Source: Marinobacter halodurans
GTDB taxonomy: Bacteria > Pseudomonadota > Gammaproteobacteria > Pseudomonadales > Oleiphilaceae
Assembly: GCF_004327985.1 (NCBI RefSeq)
Contig: NZ_SJDL01000031.1
Span: forward strand, 1 to 63,417
Length of the DNA: 63,417 nt
Direction: 5' to 3'
Below are positions 29,419 to 38,909 of this stretch, in pieces. Under the pieces are notes generated by a model, which did not search any database, was not told the origin of the DNA, and worked only from the letters and a program-made list of their open reading frames with translations. The stretch's first letter is position 1; each line of letters opens with the position of its first letter. The position numbers and the translations under genes are program-made.

Positions 29419-29744
29419 TACATCAAGTTGAGGTTCAGGTGATACATAATCCACAGGGTGCCACCAATGACGAGGACCAGGATCACGGCAGTGAAGAAGA
29501 CGAAGGAACCGGAATCACGGCCTTCCTGCGTCTTCAGGTTCAGGTGCATGAACAGGATCAGCTGAATCAGCACCTGGCATACCGCCAGGATCGCAATTGC
29601 AATGACAACGAACGTCTCGTCGAATCCGCCTTTCATCACCATGCCGAACGGAACGATCGTCAGCAGGATGGAAAGGATCAGCCCGATAATGTAGGACTTG
29701 GTGCTGCCGTGGCTATGGCTGTCGTGGTCGTGAGAGTGACTCAT
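29418..29744 (-). CDS. cyoD: Cytochrome bo3 oxidase subunit IV CyoD
   Basis: This is a 108-residue protein with a His-rich N-terminus ([12 protein letters not shown]) and three helices, typical of CyoD. The subunit helps assembly of the CuB centre. It follows cyoC and overlaps cyoE. Confidence 0.96.
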   Translation of the reverse strand: MSHSHDHDSHSHGSTKSYIIGLILSILLTIVPFGMVMKGGFDETFVVIAIAILAVCQVLIQLILFMHLNLKTQEGRDSGSFVFFTAVILVLVIGGTLWIMYHLNLNLM

Positions 29745-30371
29745 TTACAGTGCTCCCATCAGGTAGACGAAGGTGAACACGCAGATCCACACGATGTCGA
29801 GGAAGTGCCAGAACAGACTCAGGCACATGATGCGCGGACGCGTCATGTCGGTCAGGCCTTTGGTGGACAGCTGGATCAGCATGATCGCCATCCACAGCAG
29901 ACCGAAGCTTACGTGCAGGCCGTGCGTGCCGACCAGCGCGAAGAAGGAGGACAGGAACGCGCTGCGATCCGGCCCCAGGCCTTCCAGGATCAGGTGATGG
30001 AATTCATAGATCTCCATCCCGACGAAGCCTGCGCCGCAGGCGAAGGTGACCACCAGCCAGCCAATGACCTGCTTGACCTTGTCCTTGTGCATCGCCAGCA
30101 CGGCCAGGCCGTAGGTGAAACTGGAGAACAGCAGCAGGAAGGTCTCGATCAGGACGAAGTCCAGTTCGAAAATGTCCTTGCCGCCCGGGCCGCCGGCGGT
30201 GCCGTTGTGCAGCACGCCGTAAGTCGCGAACAACGAGCCGAAGATGATCAGGTCACTCATCAGGTACACCCAGAAGGCGTACATCTTGGTGCCGGTCATG
30301 TCGTGGTGTTCGTGATCGTCGTGGCCACCATGCGCGGCCACGTGTTGGTTGGTCATCGTATCTGTTGCCAT
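29745..30371 (-). CDS. cyoC: Cytochrome bo3 oxidase subunit III CyoC
   Basis: The 208-residue protein has five helices, as in CyoC, with the conserved [11 protein letters not shown] and [12 protein letters not shown] segments. It also has a His/Asp-rich N-terminus ([10 protein letters not shown]). It is a stabilising subunit of the quinol oxidase. It lies between cyoB and cyoD with no spacer to cyoD. Confidence 0.96.
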   Translation of the reverse strand: MATDTMTNQHVAAHGGHDDHEHHDMTGTKMYAFWVYLMSDLIIFGSLFATYGVLHNGTAGGPGGKDIFELDFVLIETFLLLFSSFTYGLAVLAMHKDKVKQVIGWLVVTFACGAGFVGMEIYEFHHLILEGLGPDRSAFLSSFFALVGTHGLHVSFGLLWMAIMLIQLSTKGLTDMTRPRIMCLSLFWHFLDIVWICVFTFVYLMGAL

Positions 30372-30373
30372 GA

Positions 30374-32365
30374 TTACGCCTGCATCTCCACCTGTTTATG
30401 GTGTTCGGTCTCTATCCGCTTCACTTCCTCGGCGGGCACGTAATAGTCGATGTCCTCGTTGAAGATCCGCCCCATGAAGGCCGCGAACATACCCAGGGCA
30501 CCAACGCCGACCAGCCACCAGATGTGCCAGACCAGGGCGAAGCCAAACACGATGCTGAAGGCACCCATCACCGGACCGGCAACGGTATTGCGCGGCATGT
30601 GGATGTCCTTGTACTCGATGGCTTCAGGATCGGCCAACTGCGCCTTGCCCTGGTTCTTCTGCTTGTCTTCCCAGAAGTTGTCGATCGAGTGGATCTCGGG
30701 CAGATGCGCGAAGTTGTAGTACGGGGGCGGTGAGGACACAGCCCATTCCAGGGTACGACCGTTCCACGGATCGCCGGTGACGTCGCGGTTCTTCTCGCGG
30801 TCACGGATGCTGACAATCAGTTGGATCGCGGTGCAGGCGATGCCGCACAGGATCAGGACCGCACCGAACCAGGCCACGATCATCAGCGGCTGCCATTCGG
30901 TGTTGGCGTAGGACTGCATCCGACGCACCGCACCGTAGAAGCTCAGGATGTACAGCGGCATGAACGCTACGTAGAAACCGACCAGCCAGAACCAGAAGGA
31001 ACGCTTGCCCCATTTCTCGTCCAGCTTGAAGCCGAAGGCTTTCGGGAACCAGAAGGTGTAGCCGGCCATCATGCCGAACACCACGCCGCCGATAATGACG
31101 TTATGGAAGTGCGCGATAACGAACAGGCTGTTGTGCAGCACGAAATCCGCCGCCGGCACCGCCAGCATCACACCGGTCATACCACCCAGGGTGAAGGTGA
31201 TGATGAAGCCCAGGGTCCACAGCACCGGGGAGGTGAGTTCCAGACGGCCGCGATACATGGTGAACAGCCAGTTGAAGATCTTCACACCGGTTGGTATGGC
31301 GATAATCATCGTCATGATGCCGAAGAAGGCGTTGACGTTGGCCCCCGCACCCATGGTGAAGAAGTGGTGCAACCAGACGATGAAAGACAGGACGCCGATT
31401 GCCAGGGTCGCCCAGACCATGGTGTTGTAGCCAAACAGACGCTTCTTGGCGAAGGTCGAAATCACTTCCGAGAACACGCCGAACGCCGGCAGGATCAGGA
31501 TGTACACCTCAGGATGGCCCCAGGCCCAGATGAGGTTCACGTACATCATCATGTTGCCGCCCATATCGTTCGTGAAGAAATGGAAATCGAAGTAACGATC
31601 CAGGGTCAGCAGGGCGATGGTCGCAGTCAGAATCGGGAAGGCCGCGATGATCAGTACGTTGGTCACCAGGCAGGTCCAGGTGAAGATAGGCAGACGGAAC
31701 AGGGTCATGCCCTTGGTGCGCATCTTCATGATGGTGACGAAGAAGTTGATGCCGGTCAGGGTCGTACCGATACCGGATATCTGCAGCGCCCATATCCAGT
31801 AATCCACCCCAACGCCGGGACTGTATTTCGCCTCCGACAACGGCGCGTAGGCCAGCCAACCGGTCTTGGCGAACTCACCCACGAACAGGGAGACGTTCAC
31901 CAGCACGACACCGGCCGCGAACAGCCAGAAACTCAGGTTGTTCATGAACGGGAAGGCAACGTCGCGCGCGCCGATCTGCAGCGGAACCACCAGGTTCATC
32001 AGACCGATCACCATCGGCATGGCAACGAAGAAGATCATGATCACGCCGTGGGCGGAGAAGATCTGGTCATAGTGTTCCGGGGGCAGGTAGCCCTCGGCAC
32101 CGCCAGCGGCCATGGCCTGCTGGGTCCGCATCATGATGGCGTCCGCGAAACCACGGACCAGCATGACCAGGGCCACCAGGAAGTACATGATGCCCAGTTT
32201 CTTGTGGTCGATGGAGGTAATCCACTCACTCCACAGGTAGGTCCACTTCTTGTTGACCGTAATCCAGCCAACGAGAGCCGCGCCCACAATGGCAATCACG
32301 GCCACCGTCGACATGATGATCGGCTCGTGAAAGGGAATCGATTCGAGACTTAGTTTTCCGAACAT
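30374..32365 (-). CDS. cyoB: Cytochrome bo3 oxidase subunit I CyoB
   Basis: The 663-residue protein equals E. coli CyoB in length and has 15 helices. The binuclear-centre motif [15 protein letters not shown], the HHFFTMG pair and the heme ligands in helix X (HFHNVIIGG) are intact. It catalyses ubiquinol oxidation and four-electron reduction of oxygen while pumping protons. It is the second gene of the operon, four bases after cyoA. Confidence 0.97.
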   Translation of the reverse strand: MFGKLSLESIPFHEPIIMSTVAVIAIVGAALVGWITVNKKWTYLWSEWITSIDHKKLGIMYFLVALVMLVRGFADAIMMRTQQAMAAGGAEGYLPPEHYDQIFSAHGVIMIFFVAMPMVIGLMNLVVPLQIGARDVAFPFMNNLSFWLFAAGVVLVNVSLFVGEFAKTGWLAYAPLSEAKYSPGVGVDYWIWALQISGIGTTLTGINFFVTIMKMRTKGMTLFRLPIFTWTCLVTNVLIIAAFPILTATIALLTLDRYFDFHFFTNDMGGNMMMYVNLIWAWGHPEVYILILPAFGVFSEVISTFAKKRLFGYNTMVWATLAIGVLSFIVWLHHFFTMGAGANVNAFFGIMTMIIAIPTGVKIFNWLFTMYRGRLELTSPVLWTLGFIITFTLGGMTGVMLAVPAADFVLHNSLFVIAHFHNVIIGGVVFGMMAGYTFWFPKAFGFKLDEKWGKRSFWFWLVGFYVAFMPLYILSFYGAVRRMQSYANTEWQPLMIVAWFGAVLILCGIACTAIQLIVSIRDREKNRDVTGDPWNGRTLEWAVSSPPPYYNFAHLPEIHSIDNFWEDKQKNQGKAQLADPEAIEYKDIHMPRNTVAGPVMGAFSIVFGFALVWHIWWLVGVGALGMFAAFMGRIFNEDIDYYVPAEEVKRIETEHHKQVEMQA

Positions 32366-32369
32366 ATGC

Positions 32370-33296
32370 TTACTCCGCTGCCTCTGCGCTCATGCGCTCG
32401 CCATGCTCTTGTTCACCGATTTCACCATGCTCATCGCTGATGCCCTTGCGGAAGCTGTTGAGGATGTCGTTGTAGAGATTCGGTGAAACCTTCGAGAAGT
32501 ACTGAACCGGCACGTCTTCACTCGGCTTGGCCAGTTCCTGGTAACCGTCGTCAAAGGACAGGGTCTGGGTGGACTCGTCCTTGACCTTCTGTACCCACGC
32601 CTTGAAGTCTTCCTGGGTCATGGAATGCGTCGGGAAGGTCATCCCGGCAAAGCCGGCACCACTGTAGTTGGAGGACTTGCCCTGCCATTCCCCGGTTTCA
32701 TCTGCAATCAGGTGCAACTGACTGTCCATACCCGCCATGGCATAGATCTGCGAACCCAGTTCCGGCACCCAGAAGGCGTTCATGACAGAACCGGAGCTGA
32801 TGTGGAAACGGATCGGCGTATCGGTCGGAATCGCCAGCTCGTTGACGGTGGCGATGTGCTGGTCCGGATAGATAAACAGCCACTTCCAGTCGAGAGAGAC
32901 CGCCTGGATTTCCATCGTCTCCTTGCCGTCCTCGGCAATCGGCTTCATCGGGTTGAGGCTATGAGAGGTAACCCAGGTCAGGATCGCGAGGACGACGATG
33001 ATCACGCAGGGAATCAGCCAGACCACGATCTCGATGGCCGTTGAGTGCGCCCAGTTCGGCTTGTAGGTCGCGTCCTTATTGCTTTCGCGATAGCGGTAGG
33101 CGAAGAGCAGCGTCATGACGATTACGGGGATAACGACAATCAGCATCAATGCGAATGCCGTGATGATCAGGACCTTCTGTTCCTCACCGACCTGCCCCTT
33201 TGGATCCATCAGCGCCGAGCTGCAACCCGACAACAGCAATGGCAAAGCGGCTAGTAGTACAGCGCCCAAGACGCGTAAATAGCTCTTCTCTCTCAT
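32370..33296 (-). CDS. cyoA: Cytochrome bo3 oxidase subunit II CyoA
   Basis: This is a 308-residue lipoprotein with lipobox LLSGC (Cys25), two membrane helices and a periplasmic cupredoxin-like domain without the CuA cysteines, as in quinol oxidases. [12 protein letters not shown] and the acidic C-terminal tail are characteristic of CyoA. It is first in the operon. A ribosome site TGAGG sits eight bases before the ATG. Confidence 0.97.
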   Translation of the reverse strand: MREKSYLRVLGAVLLAALPLLLSGCSSALMDPKGQVGEEQKVLIITAFALMLIVVIPVIVMTLLFAYRYRESNKDATYKPNWAHSTAIEIVVWLIPCVIIVVLAILTWVTSHSLNPMKPIAEDGKETMEIQAVSLDWKWLFIYPDQHIATVNELAIPTDTPIRFHISSGSVMNAFWVPELGSQIYAMAGMDSQLHLIADETGEWQGKSSNYSGAGFAGMTFPTHSMTQEDFKAWVQKVKDESTQTLSFDDGYQELAKPSEDVPVQYFSKVSPNLYNDILNSFRKGISDEHGEIGEQEHGERMSAEAAE

Positions 33297-34014
33297 TTTT
33301 CAACCTCATTAGAGCAAGGGCAGACCAAGGCCTGACGGGCAAGCTCATATGTAGCTAACAATGGATTACGGAAATTTCAGGAATCGATTGCGGACAGCGC
33401 GGGCCAGCCAGGCTCGACTGCGCGCAGGTGAAGCCTGACTCCATGCAGAAATCGGCGCCAATAGTGGAGTAGCTCAAAGCCGGATTCCACCAGAGACATG
33501 ACGCAAGTCATGCGGGCGCATTTGACGCCGGCGATTCTCCCAGTTAGTAGGGAAACCGACAACATCGCATGATGCGACACAGCCACTCCACTCACCGATC
33601 ATGACGGACAGACCGCCAGCCTGACTCCTGAAAACCCTGGACAGGCTCTCTTTCCGACCCGGTATATCCGACCCGGGTTGCCACATCGACGCCGACATCA
33701 ACATCGCAACACGGGTCATTCCCTCAGCGGGCCCGGAGTCTATCACACCGTTAATGAGGCGCCATGCCCGCCCAAACCCTTGACCCTTTAGCCGGTCAAA
33801 GGTTTTAACGTGCATCCCTATGGACTCAGGATGTTGCCAAACGCAGCCGACACGGGGCAAAGCGGGTGAATGCCGTCCAGACACGCGGCATATCGTAAGC
33901 CGGATAACCAGCCCCGACAGCACCATACGCCCGCGACACTTTGTCGCGGCACTTTATTCTGCAACACTCCACACTCATGCCTGACCGGCACATACGTTGA
34001 GCAAGGAGGTCGTT
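33297..34014. other. 718-bp non-coding region between cyoA and the DUF4396 gene
   Basis: I see no convincing gene. The stretch contains several short symmetrical elements: CATGAC/GTCATG (33497-33512), CGCATGATGCG (33567-33577), TTGACC with GGTCAA eight bases apart (33780-33799), and an 8-bp stem CCGCGACA/TGTCGCGG with a three-base loop (33931-33949) just before the DUF4396 gene. It should contain the cyo promoter on the minus strand and the DUF4396 promoter on the plus strand. Confidence 0.6.
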
Positions 34015-34656
34015 TTGAGCGGATTCGAGATGATTGCCTGGCTATCCATTGCCCTGGGACTGCTGACGGCACTGGCCATTGCGGCTGACGTCAAGCGAAA
34101 CCCACAGCATATGGCCATTATGAACATCACCTGGCCGGTCACCGGCCTCTACTTCCCGATCGTTGGCTGGTGGCTCTACAAGTCGATTGGACTGAAAGGA
34201 CACGGTGAGAAGCCGTTGTGGCAGGGGGTTTTCGTCTCCACGACCCACTGTGGCGGTGGCTGCACCCTGGGGGATACCGTTGCAGCGCCCCTGACGACCC
34301 TGTTCGGCGTCACCGTGTTCGGCTCGGCCCTGCTGGGTCACTTTGCAGGCGAATTCGTGGGCGCCTACCTGTTCGGCATCCTGTTCCAGTTCCTGCCCAT
34401 CATGAGCATGGGCGACGGCAATTGGCGAAGCGCCCTGGGGGATGCCATCAAGGCCGACACCCTGTCCCTGGTGGCCTTCGAGATCGGCATGTTCGGCTGG
34501 ATGGCCATCGCTTCGGTGCTTTGGCTGGGCATGGAGCCCCGCCCCGATACGCCGCAGTTCTGGTTCATGATGCAGATCGGCATGATCCTGGGCCTTGCCA
34601 CCGCCTACCCGGCCAACTGGTGGCTGGTGCAGCGCGGCGTGAAACACGCCATGTAG
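34015..34656 (+). CDS. DUF4396 membrane protein
   Basis: The 213-residue protein has about six helices. I choose the TTG at 34015, which follows AAGGAGGT closely; a TTG six codons upstream lacks a site. The family motif THCGGGCTLGD carries His and two Cys, suggesting metal binding in the membrane. DUF4396 proteins are often annotated as copper-oxidase-like by association, with no proven function. Its position beside a copper-dependent heme oxidase operon is suggestive only. Confidence 0.85.
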   Translation: MSGFEMIAWLSIALGLLTALAIAADVKRNPQHMAIMNITWPVTGLYFPIVGWWLYKSIGLKGHGEKPLWQGVFVSTTHCGGGCTLGDTVAAPLTTLFGVTVFGSALLGHFAGEFVGAYLFGILFQFLPIMSMGDGNWRSALGDAIKADTLSLVAFEIGMFGWMAIASVLWLGMEPRPDTPQFWFMMQIGMILGLATAYPANWWLVQRGVKHAM

Positions 34657-34666
34657 CGCAGACTGT

Positions 34667-34831
34667 TCAGGAGCGCCTGTCGTCGGAATCTTTCTCCTCT
34701 TCCGGCGACAGGTAATAATCGTGCTCCTCAAAGCGCTTGGCTTCCGGGTCCTCGATGTCGTTCTTGCGACGCCCGCGATAGAGCCAGACCGCCACAACAG
34801 CAACAACGACAAGCACCACGATCCATTTCAT
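34667..34831 (-). CDS. Small single-helix membrane protein
   Basis: This 54-residue protein starts at the ATG at 34831 behind GGAGGT. A helix (IVVLVVVAVVAVWLY) is followed by an arginine cluster and an acidic tail (SPEEEKDSDD). The topology is N-out with a charged cytoplasmic tail. I cannot assign a family. It converges on the DUF4396 gene. Confidence 0.65.
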   Translation of the reverse strand: MKWIVVLVVVAVVAVWLYRGRRKNDIEDPEAKRFEEHDYYLSPEEEKDSDDRRS

Positions 34832-35077
34832 TCGTCTGACCTCCAAGGCCACGGCTTATACTTCTGTTTAACGCCGGAGTGTCGGGCCCGTCAACCGTTT
34901 TGACCGCATCGCCGCACAACCCCGGCCAGCCAGGGACGCCAAGCCTCCGGCAGCCCCAGCGGGCAGGGATGCCCCCTTACATTTCCGATATTTATCGTTA
35001 CATGAAACTCAGTTAATGTTCTGACTGATACGGCCCTTCAGGCCGCCATTTCCAGGGATGCCACCACAAGGAAGCTC

Positions 35078-36373
35078 ATGAAACGTATCCTGATTGCCGC
35101 TGTTGTTGTCATTGCCGGCGGCCTGTTCTTCGCCCAGTACCAGATGACCAGCACCGTCCGGGACCAGTTGGACAAGACCGTCCAGTTGGCCAGCTTCTAC
35201 GGCCAGCTGAGCTATGACGACGTCTCCGTCACGCCCACCGGTAACCTCGAGATCAGCGGGATCCGTTTTTCGCCCCATACCGTCGACGACTCGATCCGCA
35301 TGGACAAGCTGGTCCTGGAAACCGATAACCCCTGGGTGCTGTACACCTTGTCCGACGAACTGAGAAGCGGCCATGTACCGGATCACCTGGCGCTGAACGT
35401 CGTCGGCCTGCGCATTGACCCGCATGGCCCGCTGATGCAGGCGGCCGTTGAACGCCAGGGCGGGGAAGGCATGATGACCCAGCTGGGGCTGGCAGGCTGC
35501 GGCGATCACAGCCGGAACGCCGGATCGGCCACAGGCGGCGCTGTTGACATCATCGACATGAGCCTGGGATACCAGCAGACGCAGGGTGGCAGCCAGCTCG
35601 ACATCCTGTCCCGGGTGACGATCCACGGCCAGAACACCCTCACCACCCAACTGACGCTGGATCCCGGTGGTGCCCTGAACGCTTTCAACGGCCTGCAAAG
35701 CGCCCGCTCCGTGGCACTCAAGAGCGCCGAGTTCCAGATCCGGGATCAGGGCGCGGTCCAGCAAGGCCTGGAAGACTGCGCCCGTGAGACCGGTATGAGC
35801 GTGGAGGCATTCCAGAAACATCATCTCAAGGCCTGGAGAGCCGTCTGGTCAAAGCATGCCCTGGCTCCCGACGACGCGCTGGCCAACGCCTACAAACAGT
35901 ACATTGAGCATCCGGGAAGCACTCTTGAGCTCACCATCGAGCCTTTCCCGCCGATCAGCACGGAAGACCGGTACCTGAGTACCGACCCCGACTACCTGAG
36001 CGGACGCCTCAATCCCAAAGTGGGCATCGACGGCGGCCCCCTGAAGCCTTTCAGGATCAGCCAGACGGAAACGACAGCCGCCGCCGGCGAGCCGGCAACC
36101 GGGTCGTTAGCGGAGCCGCCCGAGCCGAAACCGGCCGCCGCCGCGCCCCAAACGGCCCGGGAAGCGCCGACAGGTCCGGCCACCATAGCCGTCAACGAGC
36201 TGAACCGGCACATGCACCAGGCACTCCGCATCGTCCTGAACAGCGGCAAGGTGCTCGAGGGTCGCCTGCAAGCGGTGGAAGGTCAGCGCCTGCAGCTTCA
36301 GCGCCGGATGTTCGGCGGCAATATGGTGGTTCCGGTCAACTACAGCGATATACAGACCATCCAACGCCAGTAG
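35078..36373 (+). CDS. Membrane-anchored protein with an AsmA-like N-part and an Sm-like C-terminal domain
   Basis: The 431-residue protein starts behind AAGGAAGC. It has one N-terminal helix (ILIAAVVVIAGGLFFAQY), then a beta-rich region (SYDDVSVTPTGNLEISGI, DKLVLETDNPW) that recalls AsmA/DUF748 or DUF945 proteins of the periplasm. A Pro/Ala-rich linker (about 330-370) leads to a small C-terminal domain (RIVLNSGKVLEGRLQAV, then QLQRRMFGGNMVVPVNYSDI) that reads like an Sm fold. The combination is unusual and I do not know its function. It has no operon partners. Confidence 0.7.
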   Translation: MKRILIAAVVVIAGGLFFAQYQMTSTVRDQLDKTVQLASFYGQLSYDDVSVTPTGNLEISGIRFSPHTVDDSIRMDKLVLETDNPWVLYTLSDELRSGHVPDHLALNVVGLRIDPHGPLMQAAVERQGGEGMMTQLGLAGCGDHSRNAGSATGGAVDIIDMSLGYQQTQGGSQLDILSRVTIHGQNTLTTQLTLDPGGALNAFNGLQSARSVALKSAEFQIRDQGAVQQGLEDCARETGMSVEAFQKHHLKAWRAVWSKHALAPDDALANAYKQYIEHPGSTLELTIEPFPPISTEDRYLSTDPDYLSGRLNPKVGIDGGPLKPFRISQTETTAAAGEPATGSLAEPPEPKPAAAAPQTAREAPTGPATIAVNELNRHMHQALRIVLNSGKVLEGRLQAVEGQRLQLQRRMFGGNMVVPVNYSDIQTIQRQ

Positions 36374-36458
36374 GTCGAGCGACGACAGGGCTGCGGGAAT
36401 GTCGCGCAGCCCTCAATGCCGCTGGTGACCCGATCGGTGCCGTTCTCCAGTTGCCGGC

Positions 36459-36848
36459 CTAGGCCATTTTCTCCAGCATCGCAGCCATCATGGCGTGAAT
36501 TTTGTTCACCGCCTTGAGCGGTCGGATCATCACCTTGAAGTCCACGATCCGCCCCTCGCCGTCGCAGCGGATCATGTCGACACCATTGACCTGTATCCCG
36601 TCCAGCTCCGTGGTGAACTCCAGCACGGCGTTGTTGCCGTCCAGGACTTCGCGGGTGTAGTGGAAATGCTCGTTGTTGAGGGTGTGCAGGGCGGCGGTGA
36701 GATAGAGTTTGGTGACTGCCTTGCCTTGCTGGGGCGTGTGCACCACCGGCGAATGGAATGTCACGTTGTCCGCCAGCAGATCGTCCAGCGCCTGCGGGTT
36801 GCGGGCCTCGACCAGGTCGTGCCAGCGTTTGATGGTTGTTGTAATCAT
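36459..36848 (-). CDS. NTF2-like (SnoaL) protein
   Basis: This protein has about 129 residues from the ATG at 36848; a GTG at 36878 would add ten, and neither has a strong ribosome site. The NTF2-like fold is seen in IKRWHDLVEARNPQALDDLL followed by VTFHSPVV, VLEFTTELDG and GRIVDFKVMIRP. Such proteins are small cytoplasmic enzymes or binding proteins of unknown ligand. It is divergent from pilU. Confidence 0.82.
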   Translation of the reverse strand: MITTTIKRWHDLVEARNPQALDDLLADNVTFHSPVVHTPQQGKAVTKLYLTAALHTLNNEHFHYTREVLDGNNAVLEFTTELDGIQVNGVDMIRCDGEGRIVDFKVMIRPLKAVNKIHAMMAAMLEKMA

Positions 36849-37066
36849 CTCTGTGGTTTCCGTATCAATGGCCGCCACACCTGCCTGTGCAGACGGCTTT
36901 TCCAGATGGCCCGTCTCGGCCGACCTGACAAAGATACGAGTACAAACCGAAAGTTACAAAGCTGTTCTTGCAGCCCCGCGCCACTTTTTCCAATACTGCC
37001 GTCATCGTCCCGACTCTTCCGGACCGCGCTCCGGGCGGTTCCGAACGGCCTGTAAGGAAAAACGCA

Positions 37067-38284
37067 GTGGCAACTCCAATCGACAAGTACCTCAATGTCC
37101 TGGCGAAACACGACGGCTCCGACCTTTACCTGAGTACCGGCGCACCGCCCAGCGCCAAGTTCCAGGGCACGCTCAAGCCCCTGTCACAGCAATCGCTGAC
37201 CGCCGGCCAGGTGGAAGCCATCGCCATGGAGCTGATGGACGCGGAGCAGAAGCAGATCTTCGCCAACGAGCTGGAAATGAACCTGGCGGTGTCAATTCCC
37301 GGCGTGGGCCGCTTCCGGGTAAACATCTTCAAGCAGCGCAATGAGGTCGCCATCGTCGCGCGGAACATCAACACCGAGATCCCGAAATTCGAAGACCTCG
37401 GCCTGCCACCGGTGCTCAAGGAACTGGTGATGGAAAAACGCGGGCTGATCCTGTTCGTCGGCGGCACCGGCTCGGGCAAGTCCACCTCGCTGGCGTCGCT
37501 GATCGACCTGCGCAACTCGTCGGTGGGCGGCCACATCATCACCATCGAGGACCCGGTGGAGTACGTGCACAAGCACAAGAAATCCATCGTCAACCAGCGT
37601 GAAGTGGGCGTCGACACCCGCAGCTTCCGCAACGCCCTGAAGAACACCCTGCGCCAGGCGCCGGACGTGATCCTGATCGGCGAGATCCGCGACCGGGAAA
37701 CCATGGAGCACGCCCTGGAATTCGCGGAAACCGGCCACCTGGCCATCTCCACCCTGCACGCCAACAACGCCAACCAGGCGCTGGAACGGATCATCAACCT
37801 GTTCCCGGACGAGAAGCGTCCGGCCCTGCTGATGTCCCTGGCCCAGAATATCCGCGGTTTCGTCTCCCAACGCCTGATCCCGACGGTGGACGGCAAGCGC
37901 TGTGCGGCCGTGGAAGTCCTGCTGGGCACCAAGACCATCCAGGAGCTCATCCTCAAGAACCGCCTGACCGAGATCAAGGAGATCATGGAGAAATCCGAGA
38001 ACCTCGGCATGCAGACCTTCGATGCCGCGCTGTTCAAGCTCTACCAGAGCGGCCGGATAGGCCTGGACGACGCCATCGCCAACGCCGATTCGCCCAACAA
38101 CCTGCGCCTGCGGATCAAGCTGGAGAGTGGCGAGGCCGCGGCGTCGGTCGCAACGCCGCCCGCAGCACCGGCGGCCGAGGACAGGCCCGCGACCGCGTCC
38201 AGCTTCATGGACCTCAAGCTGGAAGACATCGAGGAGGATGAGGACGACCCGGATACCGGCAACTCCGGCACCCTGCATCCCTGA
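37067..38284 (+). CDS. pilU: PilU type IV pilus retraction ATPase
   Basis: The 405-residue protein begins at GTG 37067, preceded by AAGGAA. It is a PilT/PilU ATPase with Walker A GGTGSGKSTSLAS, Walker B ILIGEIRDRETM, the Asp box TIEDPVEYVH and the His box HLAISTLHANN. A long C-terminal tail rich in Ala, Pro and acidic residues (EDIEEDEDDPD) distinguishes PilU from PilT. PilU helps PilT retract type IV pili for twitching and surface sensing. In many relatives pilT is next to pilU, but here no pilT is adjacent. Confidence 0.93.
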   Translation: MATPIDKYLNVLAKHDGSDLYLSTGAPPSAKFQGTLKPLSQQSLTAGQVEAIAMELMDAEQKQIFANELEMNLAVSIPGVGRFRVNIFKQRNEVAIVARNINTEIPKFEDLGLPPVLKELVMEKRGLILFVGGTGSGKSTSLASLIDLRNSSVGGHIITIEDPVEYVHKHKKSIVNQREVGVDTRSFRNALKNTLRQAPDVILIGEIRDRETMEHALEFAETGHLAISTLHANNANQALERIINLFPDEKRPALLMSLAQNIRGFVSQRLIPTVDGKRCAAVEVLLGTKTIQELILKNRLTEIKEIMEKSENLGMQTFDAALFKLYQSGRIGLDDAIANADSPNNLRLRIKLESGEAAASVATPPAAPAAEDRPATASSFMDLKLEDIEEDEDDPDTGNSGTLHP

Positions 38285-38298
38285 TATTCACGCCCGGG

Positions 38299-38314
38299 CG
38301 GGCCGGTCGGCCCG
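38299..38314 (+). terminator. Hairpin after pilU
   Basis: CGGGCCG and CGGCCCG pair around two bases, 15 bases beyond the pilU stop. The following TCTGTCTCTCCC is T-rich but not a pure run, so efficiency is uncertain. Confidence 0.45.
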
Positions 38315-38361
38315 TCTGTCTCTCCCAAAGACGTCGCTCGACAAATGGACATCTCCACGTA

Positions 38362-38405
38362 GTTGACAGTATCAACCACCCAGTATTATGGTTGACACTA
38401 TCAAC
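38362..38405. promoter_or_regulatory. Twin MarR-type operators over the promoter
   Basis: GTTGACAGTATCAAC (38362-38376) and GTTGACACTATCAAC (38391-38405) are the same 15-bp inverted repeat, GTTGA-N5-TCAAC, differing at one base, with centres 29 bases apart. The first contains a TTGACA -35 box, and TATTAT/TATGGT between them can serve as -10. The start codon of the regulator is 15 bases beyond the second copy. Autoregulation by the MarR-type protein follows from the position. Confidence 0.78.
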
Positions 38406-38420
38406 AACAAGGAGAGACCG

Positions 38421-38909
38421 ATGTCACTCACCTCGCTCGGCGAGCCCCTGCACCGACTGACCCACGCCTACCGCTCCTTCATGCGGTCAGCCGTCGTCGA
38501 TGCCGGTATCGGCCTGCCGATCACCCACTTTCGGGTCCTCAAGGCGATCTGGAAGCGGGAGCGGTGTACCGCCCACTTCATCGCCCAGTGCATGCGCCGG
38601 GACAAGGCCCAGATCACCCGGGTTCTCAACGAGCTGCTGGGCGAAGGGCTGATCGTCAAAGTGGACAACCCCGAAGACCGCCGCAGTCAGCTGCTGCGGC
38701 TGACGTCCGACGGCCAGACCATGGTCGGCCGGATGCAGACGGTGGAGCAGATCGCCATGGACCACATGACCCGTCATCTCAAGCCCGACGACGTCGATAC
38801 CTTCATCACACTGGCAAACGTCATGGCCGACAACCTGCAGGATGCAGCAGGCCAGGACGGGACCATCAACACCGGAGAATCGAACCATGCCAAGACCGGC
38901 ACCCCGTGA
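38421..38909 (+). CDS. MarR-family regulator of the SIP gene
   Basis: The 162-residue protein starts at ATG 38421, behind AAGGAGAG. It has the MarR winged helix (CTAHFIAQCMRRDKAQITRV and wing VDNPEDRRSQLLRL). Twin operators cover its promoter. It overlaps the siderophore-interacting protein gene by 23 bases, so the two form an operon. A role in controlling flavin-linked iron reduction or redox-related expression is likely but unproved. Confidence 0.9.
   Translation: MSLTSLGEPLHRLTHAYRSFMRSAVVDAGIGLPITHFRVLKAIWKRERCTAHFIAQCMRRDKAQITRVLNELLGEGLIVKVDNPEDRRSQLLRLTSDGQTMVGRMQTVEQIAMDHMTRHLKPDDVDTFITLANVMADNLQDAAGQDGTINTGESNHAKTGTP

Noticed and set aside
33377-33926. Short open frames in the gap upstream of cyoA
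   Set aside because: They lack ribosome sites and recognisable protein character, and overlap each other in several frames.
36968-37066. Upstream extension of the pilU frame
   Set aside because: The extra 33 residues are low-complexity and unlike PilU; the GTG at 37067 with AAGGAA before it gives the family N-terminus.
38388-38420. ATG at 38388 as start of the MarR gene
   Set aside because: It lies inside the second operator and lacks a ribosome site, whereas ATG 38421 follows AAGGAGAG.
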